Positions 11,374 to 21,871 of a stretch of 64,000 nucleotides of DNA are shown here, piece by piece. Made by a program: the position numbers and the translations under genes. Within the stretch, counting starts at the first letter, position 1; each line of letters begins with the position of its first letter. A model generated the notes under the pieces. It did not search any database. It was not told the origin of the DNA and saw only the letters and a list, made by a program, of their open reading frames with translations. Origin of the DNA: Clitopilus passeckerianus (lineage: Eukaryota > Basidiomycota > Agaricomycetes > Agaricales > Entolomataceae); the NCBI GenBank assembly GCA_944990035.1, contig CALYLX010000132.1:17767-81766 (forward strand). Reading direction: 5' to 3'.

Positions 11374-11669
11374 ATTTTCCGAGGGGTATAGGTCGAAGTT
11401 TGTTGTCAAAACGGAGGCAAAAAACCAAGCGTCTTAAATGTGGAGGTGGTAAGGATCGACGGTACCGGTACGACTCAAGAACGGTTCCGATGGAGATCGT
11501 CGACAATTCCGATCAAAGTTTGGACGGAAGATAAAGTGTGACGAGAAATATTGGCTTTAATGTACAACCCAAGCGGTATTACAGTGAAGAACAAGACTGG
11601 TATACATAGAGGTTGTTGCAAAGTACCCTTGCTTGACGGACAATTGTAGTTGCGAAACAAAGAGACCCT

Positions 11670-12081
11670 TTACTTTCTCTCGCCCATGCCGAGGGCATCC
11701 TTGGCTTTGTCAGTCATGGACCTCTGGAAAATGATGAGTGAATATTCCGTAGCGGTCGAGAATTGAACACACCTGGTCATTGTTGGAGTTGCCAGAGAGG
11801 GTGTCACCAGCGCGTTGGCTACCGGACTTGTCACTCTGAATATGACGTCAGAGGGGGACGTCACCAGAAAGAGCGAGAACAAACCTGGGGTTGTAAAGTA
11901 GAAGTAATGGAATCACCAGTTCCCTTCATCTTGTCACCAAGTTGCTCGGTGGTGGTCTTCTGGGAATCGGGCTGAAGGTGACAATGAGCAAGGTTATTCA
12001 GATGATGAAGGGAAGAAGTCAACCAACCTTCAAGGCCGCACCAGCTTTGTCGGTGAACGATTGACGACCAGTATCAGACAT
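11670..12081 (-). CDS. HSP9/HSP12 family stress protein
   Basis: Four short exons give a protein of about 86 residues: MSDTGRQSFTDKAGAALK, PDSQKTTTEQLGDKMKG and so on, SGSQRAGDTLSGNSNNDQ, and a C-terminus SMTDKAKDALGMGERK. This is the compact, highly charged, intrinsically disordered HSP9/HSP12 family. In yeast, Hsp12 is a membrane-stabilising protein strongly induced by heat, osmotic stress and stationary phase. The basidiomycete versions share the N-terminal S.TGRQSFTDKA and the C-terminal DKAK..LGMG. A TATATATA box lies 61 bp upstream of the ATG, in keeping with an inducible gene. Introns are GT-AG and the reading frame is intact. Confidence 0.9.
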
Positions 12082-12141
12082 GTTTATTGTATGAGATGTG
12101 TATGAATGTGTTGTTGATTAGATCTATGCAATTCAGTCCTG

Positions 12142-12149
12142 TATATATA
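12142..12149 (-). promoter_or_regulatory. TATA box of the HSP12-type gene
   Basis: The palindrome TATATATA sits 61 bp before the ATG of the stress gene, inside a 155-bp space between that gene and the stop of the ESCRT-III gene. A strong TATA box is common at inducible stress genes. Confidence 0.55.
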
Positions 12150-12236
12150 CGAAAAATGAATCTAAAACCAATGACGAGTGTGGGGTAAGCAGGCAAAAGG
12201 AGTGACGAGCAAATGTCTGTCATCCCCGCGTCATGC

Positions 12237-13927
12237 CTACAACTCAGCGACTGCCAAGGTCCGCTCCTCCTTTTTTCCTTGACGCGCCACCGGGACTCCA
12301 TCTGGCACCGACGCTCCTATTTGCCCCAATCGCCTCCCTACGTCTGCAGATCGAGTCGCGGCTGCAGCTTCCTCAGCCAATTGGGCCAATTCAACTTCGA
12401 GTTCCTTCTCATCAAACACAAGGTCCGCTCCCGTGGCTATGTCTCCTCCCATCCTCACGCTCTCGTCAATTTCACGAGCATCTGCGTTTGCTTCCGCTAG
12501 TGCGTCCATAGTCGCATCAATTGACTCCCTTTGGAGAGAAGGATGGGCTAGGATAGCACGTAGTGTCGTGGTAGACGACTCGTATGCCTTCATAATCTGA
12601 TGTCACGGTGTTAGAAAATTACATTAACAGTTTCGCCAAGATGCTAACCTCTATACCACCAGCTGCGGCTTCTACACTTATTAGAGTAGATTCCAATGTT
12701 GCCAACGAGCCAAGCCGTTTAGCTAGTAATTCTTCTACTTGCTTTCGTGAGCGGAGGTAGCTTAGTGCAACATGCTTCTGCTTCCTTGCAACTGCTTCGG
12801 TCGCCTTCTTCATACATCTATCCTGAATTAGTATTTTGGCATTACCGTATGTGGATCGCATATGACCTACTCGTCGATTTTGTCCTGTAGGGCATCAATC
12901 TGCTGACGCAGTTTCGTCACCGCAGCGCTGAGTTCTAGAATGCCATGATCTGCCGCAGTAATTTCTCCTAGTTGTAAACCTTCCTGGAATTTGATAACCT
13001 GAGATGTTTGGGCATTAGCATATGAAAAAAGTCTGGAAGAGCCGATAGTAAACCTACCCCCTCATTAAACAGGATGACTTTCCTATCCCTTTCCAAGAAC
13101 TTCAGTAGGACCTTAGCATCCTCTTCCGTCATTAAGGCCCCTTCTCCATGAACACCGAGGACATCGCTAAATTCTCGTCTGAATCCTTCGGGGTTATACA
13201 GCCTTCCACTCGCATCGTTGACCTTCTCCCTTTGCTTTTGGAGGACTCTATCGGCAGCCTTTTCGAGCAATGGCACAGCGACATACTCTCCCCACCAGCT
13301 GGAATCCTGATGGCCTTGACTTCCACCTCCTAACACGTTACTCAAATAGCCATCTTCCCCCACTACACCCAGTTGTTCCATTGTCCACCATAGTGGTTTT
13401 CCAATCACAAATGTGGCTATCCGTCGGGAAGCCACATCGGTGTGTATATCGACTCCTGGGATGCCAGGAACTCTGATAATGGGATTAATGATTTGGCTGT
13501 TCGAAGGTCACCCTAACTAGTAGTTAGTTTAGCTTATCCCTTTCATTACAGTCAAGAGAACCCCACTCACAACTATAGCACTCAGTCCGAGAGGTTTACC
13601 CGCGCCTTCCACCTTCATTCTTTCATACAGACTCTGATCCGCTCTCAACACGAGACGACTCTGCGAATTTAGCTGCAAACCCTCGTGGACGACCATCTCA
13701 AGTGCATTTCTCCACCACTCTACACTTGCTTGGTAAGAGGCAAGATTACTTTGTTTCTGCCGTGAGATATCAGAGTAGAGCGCCTGCAGTCTTGCACGAG
13801 AAGTCGAGGAGAAGGGGGCATGTTGCATGAGAGGGTTGTTTGATTTCGACGGGGTCTTGAATGGGGTCTTCGGAGTCATATGAGACGATCTTCCTGAGAC
13901 CTTCACCGGGGTGCTTGGTGTAGCCAT
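12237..13927 (-). CDS. CHMP7-like ESCRT-III (SNF7 family) protein, frame interrupted
   Basis: The N-terminal half has the CHMP7 winged-helix pattern: RLQALYSDISRQKQSN, VEWWRNALE, then after an intron GDLRTAKSLIPLSEFLASQ and GKPLWWTMEQLG. The C-terminal half is a Snf7 core: coiled coil LELSAAVTKLRQQIDALQDK, MKKATEAVARKQKHVAL, YLRSRKQVEELLAKRLGSL, and an acidic tail with ELEVELAQLAEE. In animals and yeast CHMP7 recruits ESCRT-III to the nuclear envelope for sealing and surveillance. The start is the ATG at 13925-13927. The frame that reads SIYTPMWLP meets a stop, while the next conserved block is one frame over. A single missing base near 13426-13428 would explain this. No acceptable intron bridges the break. 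The rest of the gene, including four downstream splice sites, is intact, so sequencing error, a recent mutation or a mutant allele are all possible. Confidence 0.78.
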
Positions 13928-14574
13928 GAGGGAAGTAAGCAAGCTCGGGGATGACAGTGAGCTCCCCGGCAAACCGTTTATCAATGGTGGTCGTGACCGA
14001 AGGCAGGCGAAGCCCAGAACTGTCGGTTCGCCGAGTTCGGAAGAGTCGTCCCGGAGTCACGAGCATTGTCTACCAAACGCGTCAAGGTCACATGTTATCT
14101 TTGAGGATTCAGACGCGTCGCCGTTTTCCCCAGACCGAATCTAGATCCCAGTAAAGTCTCCCCGATGTGCGAGGAAAGCTCTCACTGCAGTTCTCGATGA
14201 CTGTAATCGGGAGGACGGACCGTTGGTTTGTTACAGATATTCTTCATCATTGTAAAACCACTGATCATCAGTCAGTTGTTGCCTTCAAGGATCATTTGAC
14301 TCCCCAGTTTGACTGAGGAGCAGCATGACCACGGCTTCGAACCCGTCTCGGCCAGTTCTCAGGCGCTGCTGTAAGAAGTTCCTTTGCGAGAAATAATATC
14401 GTAGGACTCCAGTTGATAATTAAACAAAACTAGATAAAAATCTACACACAAGAAATAAAGTTCCTCCACTATGCCACGCCTCATGGTATAATAAGCAAAA
14501 TCGTATGGAAAGCCATTCATCAATAAGAGCTCGGCCAACGACATCGGGAAGCTCAGTGAATGTATTGAAGACGC
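13928..14574. other. Intergenic region without a recognised gene
   Basis: This 647-bp stretch lies upstream of the CHMP7-like gene and downstream of the first Cys-rich membrane gene. A T-loop-like TTCGAA near 14330 has no cloverleaf around it. I see nothing else in it. Confidence 0.4.
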
Positions 14575-15838
14575 TTAGATTTCTGGGGCACCAGTGTAGC
14601 GGCCTGGCTGGGGCTGTGGCTGACTCTGCTGAGAGGGCTGGTACCCGCTATAACCAGTGTTTTGCTGAGCCATGAGAGGCTGCTGCTGTTCTTGTTGAGC
14701 AGAGAAGTTACTTGGGGAATTTGCGGTGGTGGGGTATGTGCTTGGGTCAGAAGGATCCTATAAAACGAGAATAATTCAAAATATTGCTTATGAGCGCTAG
14801 TGAATTGAAGGCCTACATAGAGCCTGGGAGAGGGCATAGGATTAGGATAAGTACCTGCCCCGGTACTGCCAGTGTGCTGGTAGTTATATGGGGTTGCCAC
14901 GGTATTGTTGCCAGTGTTGTTGTAGCCCATGGTTGCGGCTCCGGGAGCATTCGGGTCAGCAGCCATAATAGTGGAGGGGGCAAGCTTGTTGCGACGGCGG
15001 CGAATCAACCAGAAAACAAGGGCCGCAATCAGGGCGAGGCCAACGATACCACCAACGACACCACCAGCAATTGCACCAGTATTTGACGATGACTTCGAGC
15101 TATTATTCGGAGCGCCTCCTCCGTTGGTAGGGGTGGAACCGCCAACTGTAGTTGTCCTAGTCAAGGTACCAGAGTTGCTAGTCGAAGCAACGGCAGCGCT
15201 CGATTCGGGGGCGTCTCCTGCGGCTTTGGCGATAACAGGGTCAAAAGAATCCTCAGCCTATCGTGCTGGCTTTAGCTTGCGATTTTCTTGGAACTTAGAG
15301 GAAGCAGGACTTACTAGGACATTGAGGTATGCCCAATGAGGCACTTTGGTTCCAGATGGAATTTGACGCGGCCAGCTAAAAATTGAAGTTCAAAACTGTT
15401 ACACATCAACCCATCGAAGCAAAAACCTACTCGGTAAAGGGGGGTGTGCAGTTCGTATTGTAGCTGGACCATTTCAGGTATTCCCGGCTTTGACACAAAG
15501 AACAAGCTGCAATCAGACTGTAGAAGACTGAGCTACATCTGCAATCGTTTGTGTTCAACAGTGTAGGTCCAAGGTAGACGCTACCATTCGCAAGGGGCGG
15601 CACGTTGAACACTGAAAATCCAGTGAGAAATTACTGGAGGTATTGCGAGGCAAGATGACCACATACAGCCCGAATTACACACTCCTCCAAGATACGACGC
15701 GATAACACAAGGACTTTGGTTTTGTGAGTTGAAAGTCTATCGTTTTCAACTCAGTGCTTGTCGGTTGGCAACGGAAATTCAACCCACCCATGCGTAGGTC
15801 GCGTTGGTACAAATGGCGATGTTAGAGTCAGAGCTCGT
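14575..15838 (-). CDS. Cys-rich single-pass membrane protein, paralogue A
   Basis: Visible exons give an ectodomain NATYAW, then FNSQNQSPCVIASYLGGVC, then FNVPPLANGSVYLGP, NDCRCSSVFYSLIAACSLCQ and IPSGTKVPHWAYLNV. A Ser/Thr/Gly-rich stalk leads to a single helix (GGVVGGIVGLALIAALVFWLI) with a basic stop-transfer RRRRNK. The cytoplasmic tail is Pro/Gln/Tyr-rich and ends in PGRYTGAPEI. Many Agaricomycete genomes carry proteins of this layout; their function is not known to me. The order of cysteines is shared with the next gene upstream, so the two are tandem paralogues. The first exon, which should encode a signal peptide, was not found. An exon starting near 15838 follows an in-frame stop and so must be spliced. 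The N-terminus is therefore unresolved. Confidence 0.65.
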
Positions 15839-16260
15839 CTGTTACACGTTAATCATTCCACCAAATCATCATCATCGTTACACGGTCCTCACCATTTTCT
15901 GCAACCTGGTCGCGCTGAAGGAAGGTGTAAATGTGGGAATCCTTCGAACTCAGGGCGCGTTCGCACTCATCTCAAAAGGCATTCTGTCAGGGCATCGCAT
16001 CAACCCCTGAGATTATACATCAGCCATACCTCCCGGAACGACCGGCGGACGTCAATCAAACCAAAATCAGCAGGTCCCGCCAGCGCTACTAGCACCGCAA
16101 AAGCACCTGAACGCACAGCAATGTGGAACCTGGGTGATGAGTTTATTTGGACGCCAACAAGTGACAGGTCGCTGATAGAACTGGTAGAACCTCAAGAACG
16201 GTAGGCTTTAAGGCAACAGAGGTACATAATTAAGAGGAAAATTCTTTCTAGGAGGGTTTT
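15839..16260. other. Spacer between the two Cys-rich paralogues, probably with the missing first exon of A
   Basis: The signal-peptide exon of paralogue A should lie here on the minus strand, but no ATG with a hydrophobic stretch and a good donor can be pointed out. Several ATGs near 15870-15890 and 15980-16000 open only very short frames. Confidence 0.35.
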
Positions 16261-17776
16261 CTAAAGGGTATTAAGGTTGAAGTGAATGCCAGCCGTTAAC
16301 ATCGAATCTTGTAAATTGAAAGTCAGTGTGGGTGAATGAACGTGTAGGTGCAATGTGGATGCCGAAAAAGTGTCCAAGCGAAGCCGGCTTGCACAGCCAT
16401 TAGACGTTTGACGGTCCAACCGATCTGATAGACGCTGAGGCGACGGAACCAGAGAATTTCGCACTAGTTGGCGATGGGAGAGACGACGTGGTCTTTGAAG
16501 GGAAGACAGTTGTCAATCACAATTTCACGCCAAACAATAAGCCCAGGTTGATAACTTACTTGTGGAGGTGTGGCGGTTTGCGGGATAGTATTGGCTTCAT
16601 ACTGTGCCATGTTCAAGTTACTAGAGCCCTCTGCCTCTGGCCTTGTTGGTGGTTCGCTGACGTTGGTACTTGAGGGAAGTGCCATACCGAACTTCGCACG
16701 TCTCTCACGATAACGAAGGATGAGCCAGATCGCAATCGTTCCGACCAGCGCAAGGCCGAGTACTCCGCCGACTGTGCCACCGATAATTGCATTTAGACGG
16801 GGGTCTGACGAGGTCGAAGCGGACGCCGGTGCCGATGCAGACGAAGGCACAGAGGTTGAATCGGAAGGTGCAAGGGGGAGGGAGATAGATGCTAGTGTTT
16901 CTGACTTCGAAGTGGCCTTTGTACCAATGCTACCGCTGTGAGTGCTTGTGGCTTTATTTGGCACGGAGGAAGTACTGGAAGGAGTTGGCGCGGCGTGTTC
17001 AGCGCCATCTAACACCATTCTGTCAAACATAAACGCCTAAACGCAAAGTTATATACTTACTAACTGCTAGCCGAGCCGCAGTTTCGTTAAACCTGTCGCC
17101 AGTCTGAGGGTTGTCAGATAAATGAACTTTCTAGTTGCCTGTAAGGTCGTTTTACCTTGACGTCGAGGTATGCCCATGCAGGAACATATGTATTTATGGG
17201 TAGTGCCTCGGGATATCTGAAAAGGTCACTGAGGGGCCACATCTGTGATGCGACACTTTAGACATACGATCCAACAGAAACAACTGCACAATTTGCAGTC
17301 CATTCACTCCATCTGCATTCGCTTTCAGCTTTGACAGATTACAAGAGAAATGCTTAGACTTACGCGGAATAACTTCGCCCCTGACAAGCACCACAAGCAC
17401 TCATCAACGAGTATACTACTGTGTTGCACTGACAAGGAGTTGCTAAGTCCATGCTAGGTCCGATATAATGCGTACTCTCGGGAAGGGCAGCAACATTAAA
17501 TGCTGGAGGAGAATTATTTACGAGCTTTATTGACGAGGAAAGGGGACACGAACGCGTGCAGATTCCGATGAGGTTTGCTGCGACTTGGCACGGACTCTGC
17601 TGGTGGGAGTTATCTGTCTGTAAACAGAGATCAGATAAAACGCAACCCCTTGTCTACTGCCCAGGAAGACGTACCCAATCGTAGAAAGGCAAACACTGGG
17701 CATCCGTCGTCTGACCAGAAGTTGTGATGGCCGCGATCAGGAGCAAGAGAGAGGCAGTCAAGGTGTTCGGCGACAT
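16261..17776 (-). CDS. Cys-rich single-pass membrane protein, paralogue B
   Basis: The start is the ATG at 17774-17776, giving a signal peptide MSPNTLTASLLLLIAAITTS. The ectodomain then reads AQCLPFYDW, spliced to TDNSHQQSPCQVAANLIGIC, ESTHYIGPSMDLATPCQC, VVYSLMSACGACQ, a W-E-W segment and LPINTYVPAWAYLDV. This follows paralogue A block by block. A Ser/Thr-rich stalk is followed by the helix AIIGGTVGGVLGLALVGTIAIW and a basic RYRERR. The protein is probably a plasma-membrane or wall-facing surface protein with an O-glycosylated stalk. That is inference from layout only. An alternative ATG at 17860 adds 28 residues before the signal peptide. The C-terminal exon after TATPPQ is not certain, so the left end could lie anywhere from 16261 to 16500. 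Confidence 0.68.
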
Positions 17777-18494
17777 CGAGCGCAAGCTAAGCACCGCGGC
17801 GTATAGGGCTACAAGAAAGGCGTACTGTTCTCTTGTTAGCTTTGTAGTCTTTTGAAACATTGCGTTGAGAGTGCGGACAAGGATGCAAGATAGAGCTGTC
17901 GAAATGTCGTAGAACGACAGATGCCGTTCCAGATTTTTTCACTTGTTGCATGGGATTTCTCCTCTATCCGAGCGATGACAGAGCGGAGGCAAGTCAAGGC
18001 ACAAAGAGAAGACGAAGTTCATCATGCGATTCAATTGAGTTTGCTATCCCGCGAATGGCAGATAATGGATGCTGTTCTCCAAAAGTGGCATGGTAAAGAT
18101 GCTCGCACATCTGTCGGCGTTAAGAACGTAGTCGAGCTTATCAGAAATTTGATCGCGCTCAAGTTGTAAGGAAAACATAAATGAGCGAAGGGATAAGAGT
18201 GAACCTATGAGGGTCCATGAATCTTCAGTCGTCCAGAGTGAGCCACCCGGTTTCGTTTGTCGCGACACGACACCAAGTTCATGCTACGCACCTTCACAGC
18301 GAGGTATACCGCGTACTGGGGCAGGCACCAATGCTGCATGACCGCCGTTCTTTGGCAGATGATGACAGGCATCACCTATCGCATGTGACCATCAAGCTGT
18401 CTTCGTGAACAAACTCAGGGTCCCTAAGCAGACGGAGCAGGCAACTAGTGTGGATATCATCGGATATAAAGGGGGTTATCCAAGATGGTACAGT
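17777..18494. other. Intergenic region without a confident gene
   Basis: This 718-bp stretch holds a plus-strand frame of 82 codons at 17921-18169 and overlapping minus-strand frames, but none shows a family motif. Nothing can be supported beyond the presumed promoter of paralogue B. Confidence 0.4.
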
Positions 18495-19479
18495 TTACTC
18501 AGCAAAGACATGTCGCATAAAGATCCTCTTGTGCAATTTGGACCCAGCTTCTTCTATCTCTTGTACTTCCTGTGCGGTTAGGTCGGGCACACCCTCGGTA
18601 TCAATGAATTCCTTGATGCGCGAGATCTTCGATGAAGTTCTGATCACGAATGGTCGGTTCAATCTATGAACCCGGAAGCAAGCGGCAGTACTCACGTAAT
18701 GACAATGGCACCCTTTTGGAGGATCCATTTACTCAAGACTTGGCCGGCGGAAACAGGTTTACCACGGGCTTGCTCAAGGCGAGATCGAATGCGCTCAAGA
18801 ACACTATCGACTGGGCCGCCAGGGACGCGAGCAATAGGGGTTTGACCTCCATAAGAGGCTACATAGATGCCGTGCTCCTTGCAGAGCTTGTAGATGGGCT
18901 CGGCAGCCGCATAAACATATGGATGGAATTCGATCTGCGAGAGTGGAATAATCAGTTCAAACACAGTAACTTTGTATAAGTCACTGTACCCACTTGGTTA
19001 ATTGCAGGTATAACTTTAGCATCTTCGAGAACCTCGTTCAGGTCTTCCACCTTGAAGTTGGAAACACCTATAGATTTCGTCAACCCCTCCGCCTTGACTT
19101 CTTCCATAGCACCCCATAGCTTCTTGAGATTGCCCCTTTGTGTTGCAGGGCTATGAATCAGGTATAAATCCACATAGTCTACTCCTAGCTTCTGAAGCGA
19201 CTGCATTAGTTTGGGCTTGACAGTCTCGGCAGTCGAGCCTTCAATGAGCTTGGTGGTGATATACAGCTCAGAGCGAGGTTTATTGGACCCCTTGATACCA
19301 TCTCCCAGGGAGTCTTCATTCCGATAAGTCTGAGCACCATCCAGATGGGTGATTCCGTTATTAATGGCAGCAGAAACAAACTTCTCTGCATCTCGGCCGT
19401 AGAGAGCAGTGCCAGTTCCGAAACCAAGCCAGGGAATGCTGGTCCCGTCGTTAAGAGCAATAGTAACGCTGGTAGACAT
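18495..19479 (-). CDS. Aldo/keto reductase
   Basis: The protein is an NADPH-dependent oxidoreductase of the AKR superfamily. The start MSTSVTIALNDGTSIPWLG is followed by the catalytic tetrad in order: Asp and Tyr in HLDGAQTYRNE, Lys in YITTKL, His in LYLIHSPA. Then come SIGVSNF, a spliced AINQ-IEFHPYV, KWILQKGAIVIT and a nucleotide-binding NRPFVIRTSSKISRI. Two introns of about 60 and 33 nt are used, and both restore the reading frame with conserved residues on each side. An upstream in-frame ATG at 19531-19533 would add 18 residues (MSKWFTSHLFSTLSKARS), but it contains a GTAAGT donor-like sequence and is less likely. The substrate cannot be predicted. The length, about 300 residues, is normal for the family. 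Confidence 0.88.
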
Positions 19480-20396
19480 GGATCTCGCTTTACTGAGAGT
19501 AGAGAACAGGTGCGATGTAAACCACTTACTCATCCTTTAGCCGTTACTCAGGAGTTTATCGTCAACGCATGGAACATTGGTCACATCGACACAATGACGC
19601 GATGATGCGCCGCGACCTGCCCTGAAGCAGTCACTGGAACTGGACCAGAATTACAACTTGACAGCTCATCTTTTAACTACTCTAGGCGCCACACATGTTC
19701 GACTGCCAGCTTTCTACGGCGGTCCTACATCTTGGAGGCCTTAGAAGGATGGTGCTCTCTTTGGCTGACGTTTCTTGAATTATAGTTCCGTGGAATGGTT
19801 CGGTCACCTAGGGTCCCTACATTACTTCCGTATTTCTTCCCGTTGTAATTCAGAATTCTGCAATCGTCTTTCATTCTTCAAACTTGAAATTCAAAGACTG
19901 TAACGAAGACAGTCGAGCTGAGCCATAGGCTACTACAAATGCCTTATGCGTATTGAAACTTGGAAGGTTGGCAAGAAACGGGCAAACGCAATTGTTGAAT
20001 CTGCCACAAAACTTTTCAGCCAGTACGTCGTCGACATGGCTTTTTTTGACCATGAAATTGCTACTATAGGCGTTGTGGGACTTTATTATGTTCTGGAAGC
20101 AGGAGTTGTGTATAGAAGACATTGTGTGCATTTCTGAAGTCCACAAAGGACCTTATCGCAACATTCTGGATTTGCGTTGCTTTTCTGTAGTTGTGAATTG
20201 TTATTCCCATTTCATTCACGGAATTTTGTTCTAATTTTGCTCTAATTCAGACCGATGAAGAGTTGAACGATTGAAGTGATCGAGAACGGCCGTCGTGAGA
20301 AATGATTTGTAAGTGCTATACAGAGTCCAAGCCACCACGCTCTTGCACTGTCCCCCATCGTCACCGACTGAAAGTTTGTCGCCCTCAAGATCTCCA
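19480..20396. other. Divergent intergenic region, aldo/keto reductase / RPL7
   Basis: This 917-bp region lies between two divergent genes. AT-rich runs occur near 20150-20260. No gene is recognised. A minus-strand frame of about 90 codons at 19871-20146 has no family features. Confidence 0.4.
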
Positions 20397-21572
20397 ATGA
20401 CCCCCTCAACCTCGTACGTGTTCCTGCTTCCCGCCTTAATGATTTTTCAATGCTGATTTACCATCCATAGCGTCCCGACCGCTTCGGTAGCCACTTTGGA
20501 TTTCTCGCAACTTCATGAAGATTACTGATAAAATTGTTTGGTTGGGATAGGCAATTGAAGTGCCGGAGACTCTCCTCAAGAAACGCAAGCAGAATGATAA
20601 GGCTCGGGAGGAACGCCTCGCTGCTGCTACTGCTGCCCGCAAGGTGAGCATTCCGATCCTTGGTTTCACTTTACCCCATTTTTTTCACCTACATGATGCA
20701 TACGATTCATTTCGATTTACGGCTAGTATAAACATACAATGCTGCCTTAAATTAACCATCTTTCGGGACTGATTTCTCTACTTCTTCAACATCTCCCGAT
20801 CTTTGCTTTCGTTCTTGTACTGATGTATTTTTACCAGGCTTCAAAAGCCAAGCGAAAGGTCGTCTTCAAGCGTGCTGAGAGCTACGTGAAGGAGTACCTC
20901 GCTAAGGAGAAAGAGGAAATCCGACTCAAGCGTGCTGCTCGTACATCCAACGACTTCTACGTCCCTGCTCAACCAAAAGTATACTTCGTCATCCGTATCC
21001 GAGGGTGAGTGAATATACAGGTTGCAAGATGAGCTCGGGCTAATCGTCTTGGGTTGGTAGTATCAATGAAATTGCCCCCAAACCCCGAAAAATCTTGCAG
21101 CTCCTCCGATTGCTCCAGATCAACAATGGTGTCTTTGTCAAGGTTACTAGGCCTATTCAACAGATGCTCCGTCTCGTTGAGCCTTACGTTGCTTACGGAG
21201 AGCCCAACCTCAAGTCTGTGAGGGAACTCATCTATAAACGCGGCTATGGCAAGGTCAACAAGCAGCGCATTCCTCTCTCTAACAATGCTGTTATTGAGGA
21301 ATCGCTCGGCAAGTATGACATCCTCTCCGTTGAGGACCTCGTACACGAGATCATCACCGCTGGCCCTAACTTTAAGCAGGTGAATTCGAACCATAGTTTA
21401 ATCATAATAGTCATTCTAACAGTTATTTTAGGTCTCCAACTTCCTGTGGCCCTTCAAGCTCTCCAACCCCACTGGCGGCTGGAGGACAAGGAAGTTCAAG
21501 CACTTCGTCCAGGGTGGTGACTTCGGTGACCGGGAGGAGAACATCAACAAGCTCATCAGGCAGATGAACTGA
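20397..21572 (+). CDS. RPL7: 60S ribosomal protein L7 (uL30)
   Basis: Two short leading exons (ATG at 20397, then 16 nt) join to [21 protein letters not shown]. The basic N-terminal extension, [17 protein letters not shown], then [59 protein letters not shown] and the C-terminus [22 protein letters not shown] are the eukaryotic L7 sequence in order. The protein binds 25S rRNA in the large subunit. Length is near 250 residues, as usual. Five introns are present, more than in most neighbours. The third, at 20644-20837, is the longest at 194 nt and contains a snoRNA-like element, described separately. Codon choice is C-rich at third positions, as expected for a highly expressed gene. Confidence 0.95.
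20688..20777 (+). ncRNA. Candidate C/D-box snoRNA in RPL7 intron 3 (snR60/U80-like)
   Basis: Inside the 194-nt intron a C-box-like ATGATGC (20693-20699) and a D box CTGA (20769-20772) lie 70 nt apart. The 13 nt ACCATCTTTCGGG directly before the D box (one spacer base) are fully complementary to the conserved 25S/28S rRNA segment CCCGAAAGATGGT. The fifth base upstream of the D box pairs with the G of CCCG. In yeast this G is methylated under guidance of snR60 and in animals by U80. The C box deviates at its last base, and no convincing terminal stem or second guide was found. Confidence 0.6.
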
Positions 21573-21871
21573 TTTCCTCCACCTACTCGCTTGGGACGGG
21601 GTGGGTTTCTCGTCTGTAGGACATGATGGAACGACGTATACTGCACGACGTTCGCTGCACGCCATTGCTTTTAATATGTTCCTTGTGTAGTTAGGATCCA
21701 TGCCACAATTGATATCAAAACATGTCCTATATTGTATGACCTTGAGATGTTTGCACGATAAGATCCCAAGAGCTCAGGCGACGGTGCACGACGTCCGGAC
21801 GGACCTCAGGGTTGTTTGCAAATTTATAGCTTACGTGACTCGACCTGGAAGAGGTTTACGGTCGTCCTCAC

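Noticed and set aside
14270..14360. A tRNA suggested by a TTCGAA T-loop-like sequence
   Set aside because: No acceptor, D or anticodon stems can be formed around it on either strand.
17921..18169. A plus-strand frame of 82 codons as a gene
   Set aside because: It has no recognisable motif, no splice context, and overlaps equally good minus-strand frames in a promoter region.
20700..20726. A second guide in the snoRNA candidate matching the other snR60/U80 target
   Set aside because: TTCATTTCGATTTACG resembles the expected antisense TTCACTTTCATTACG only with two bulges, and no clear D' box follows.
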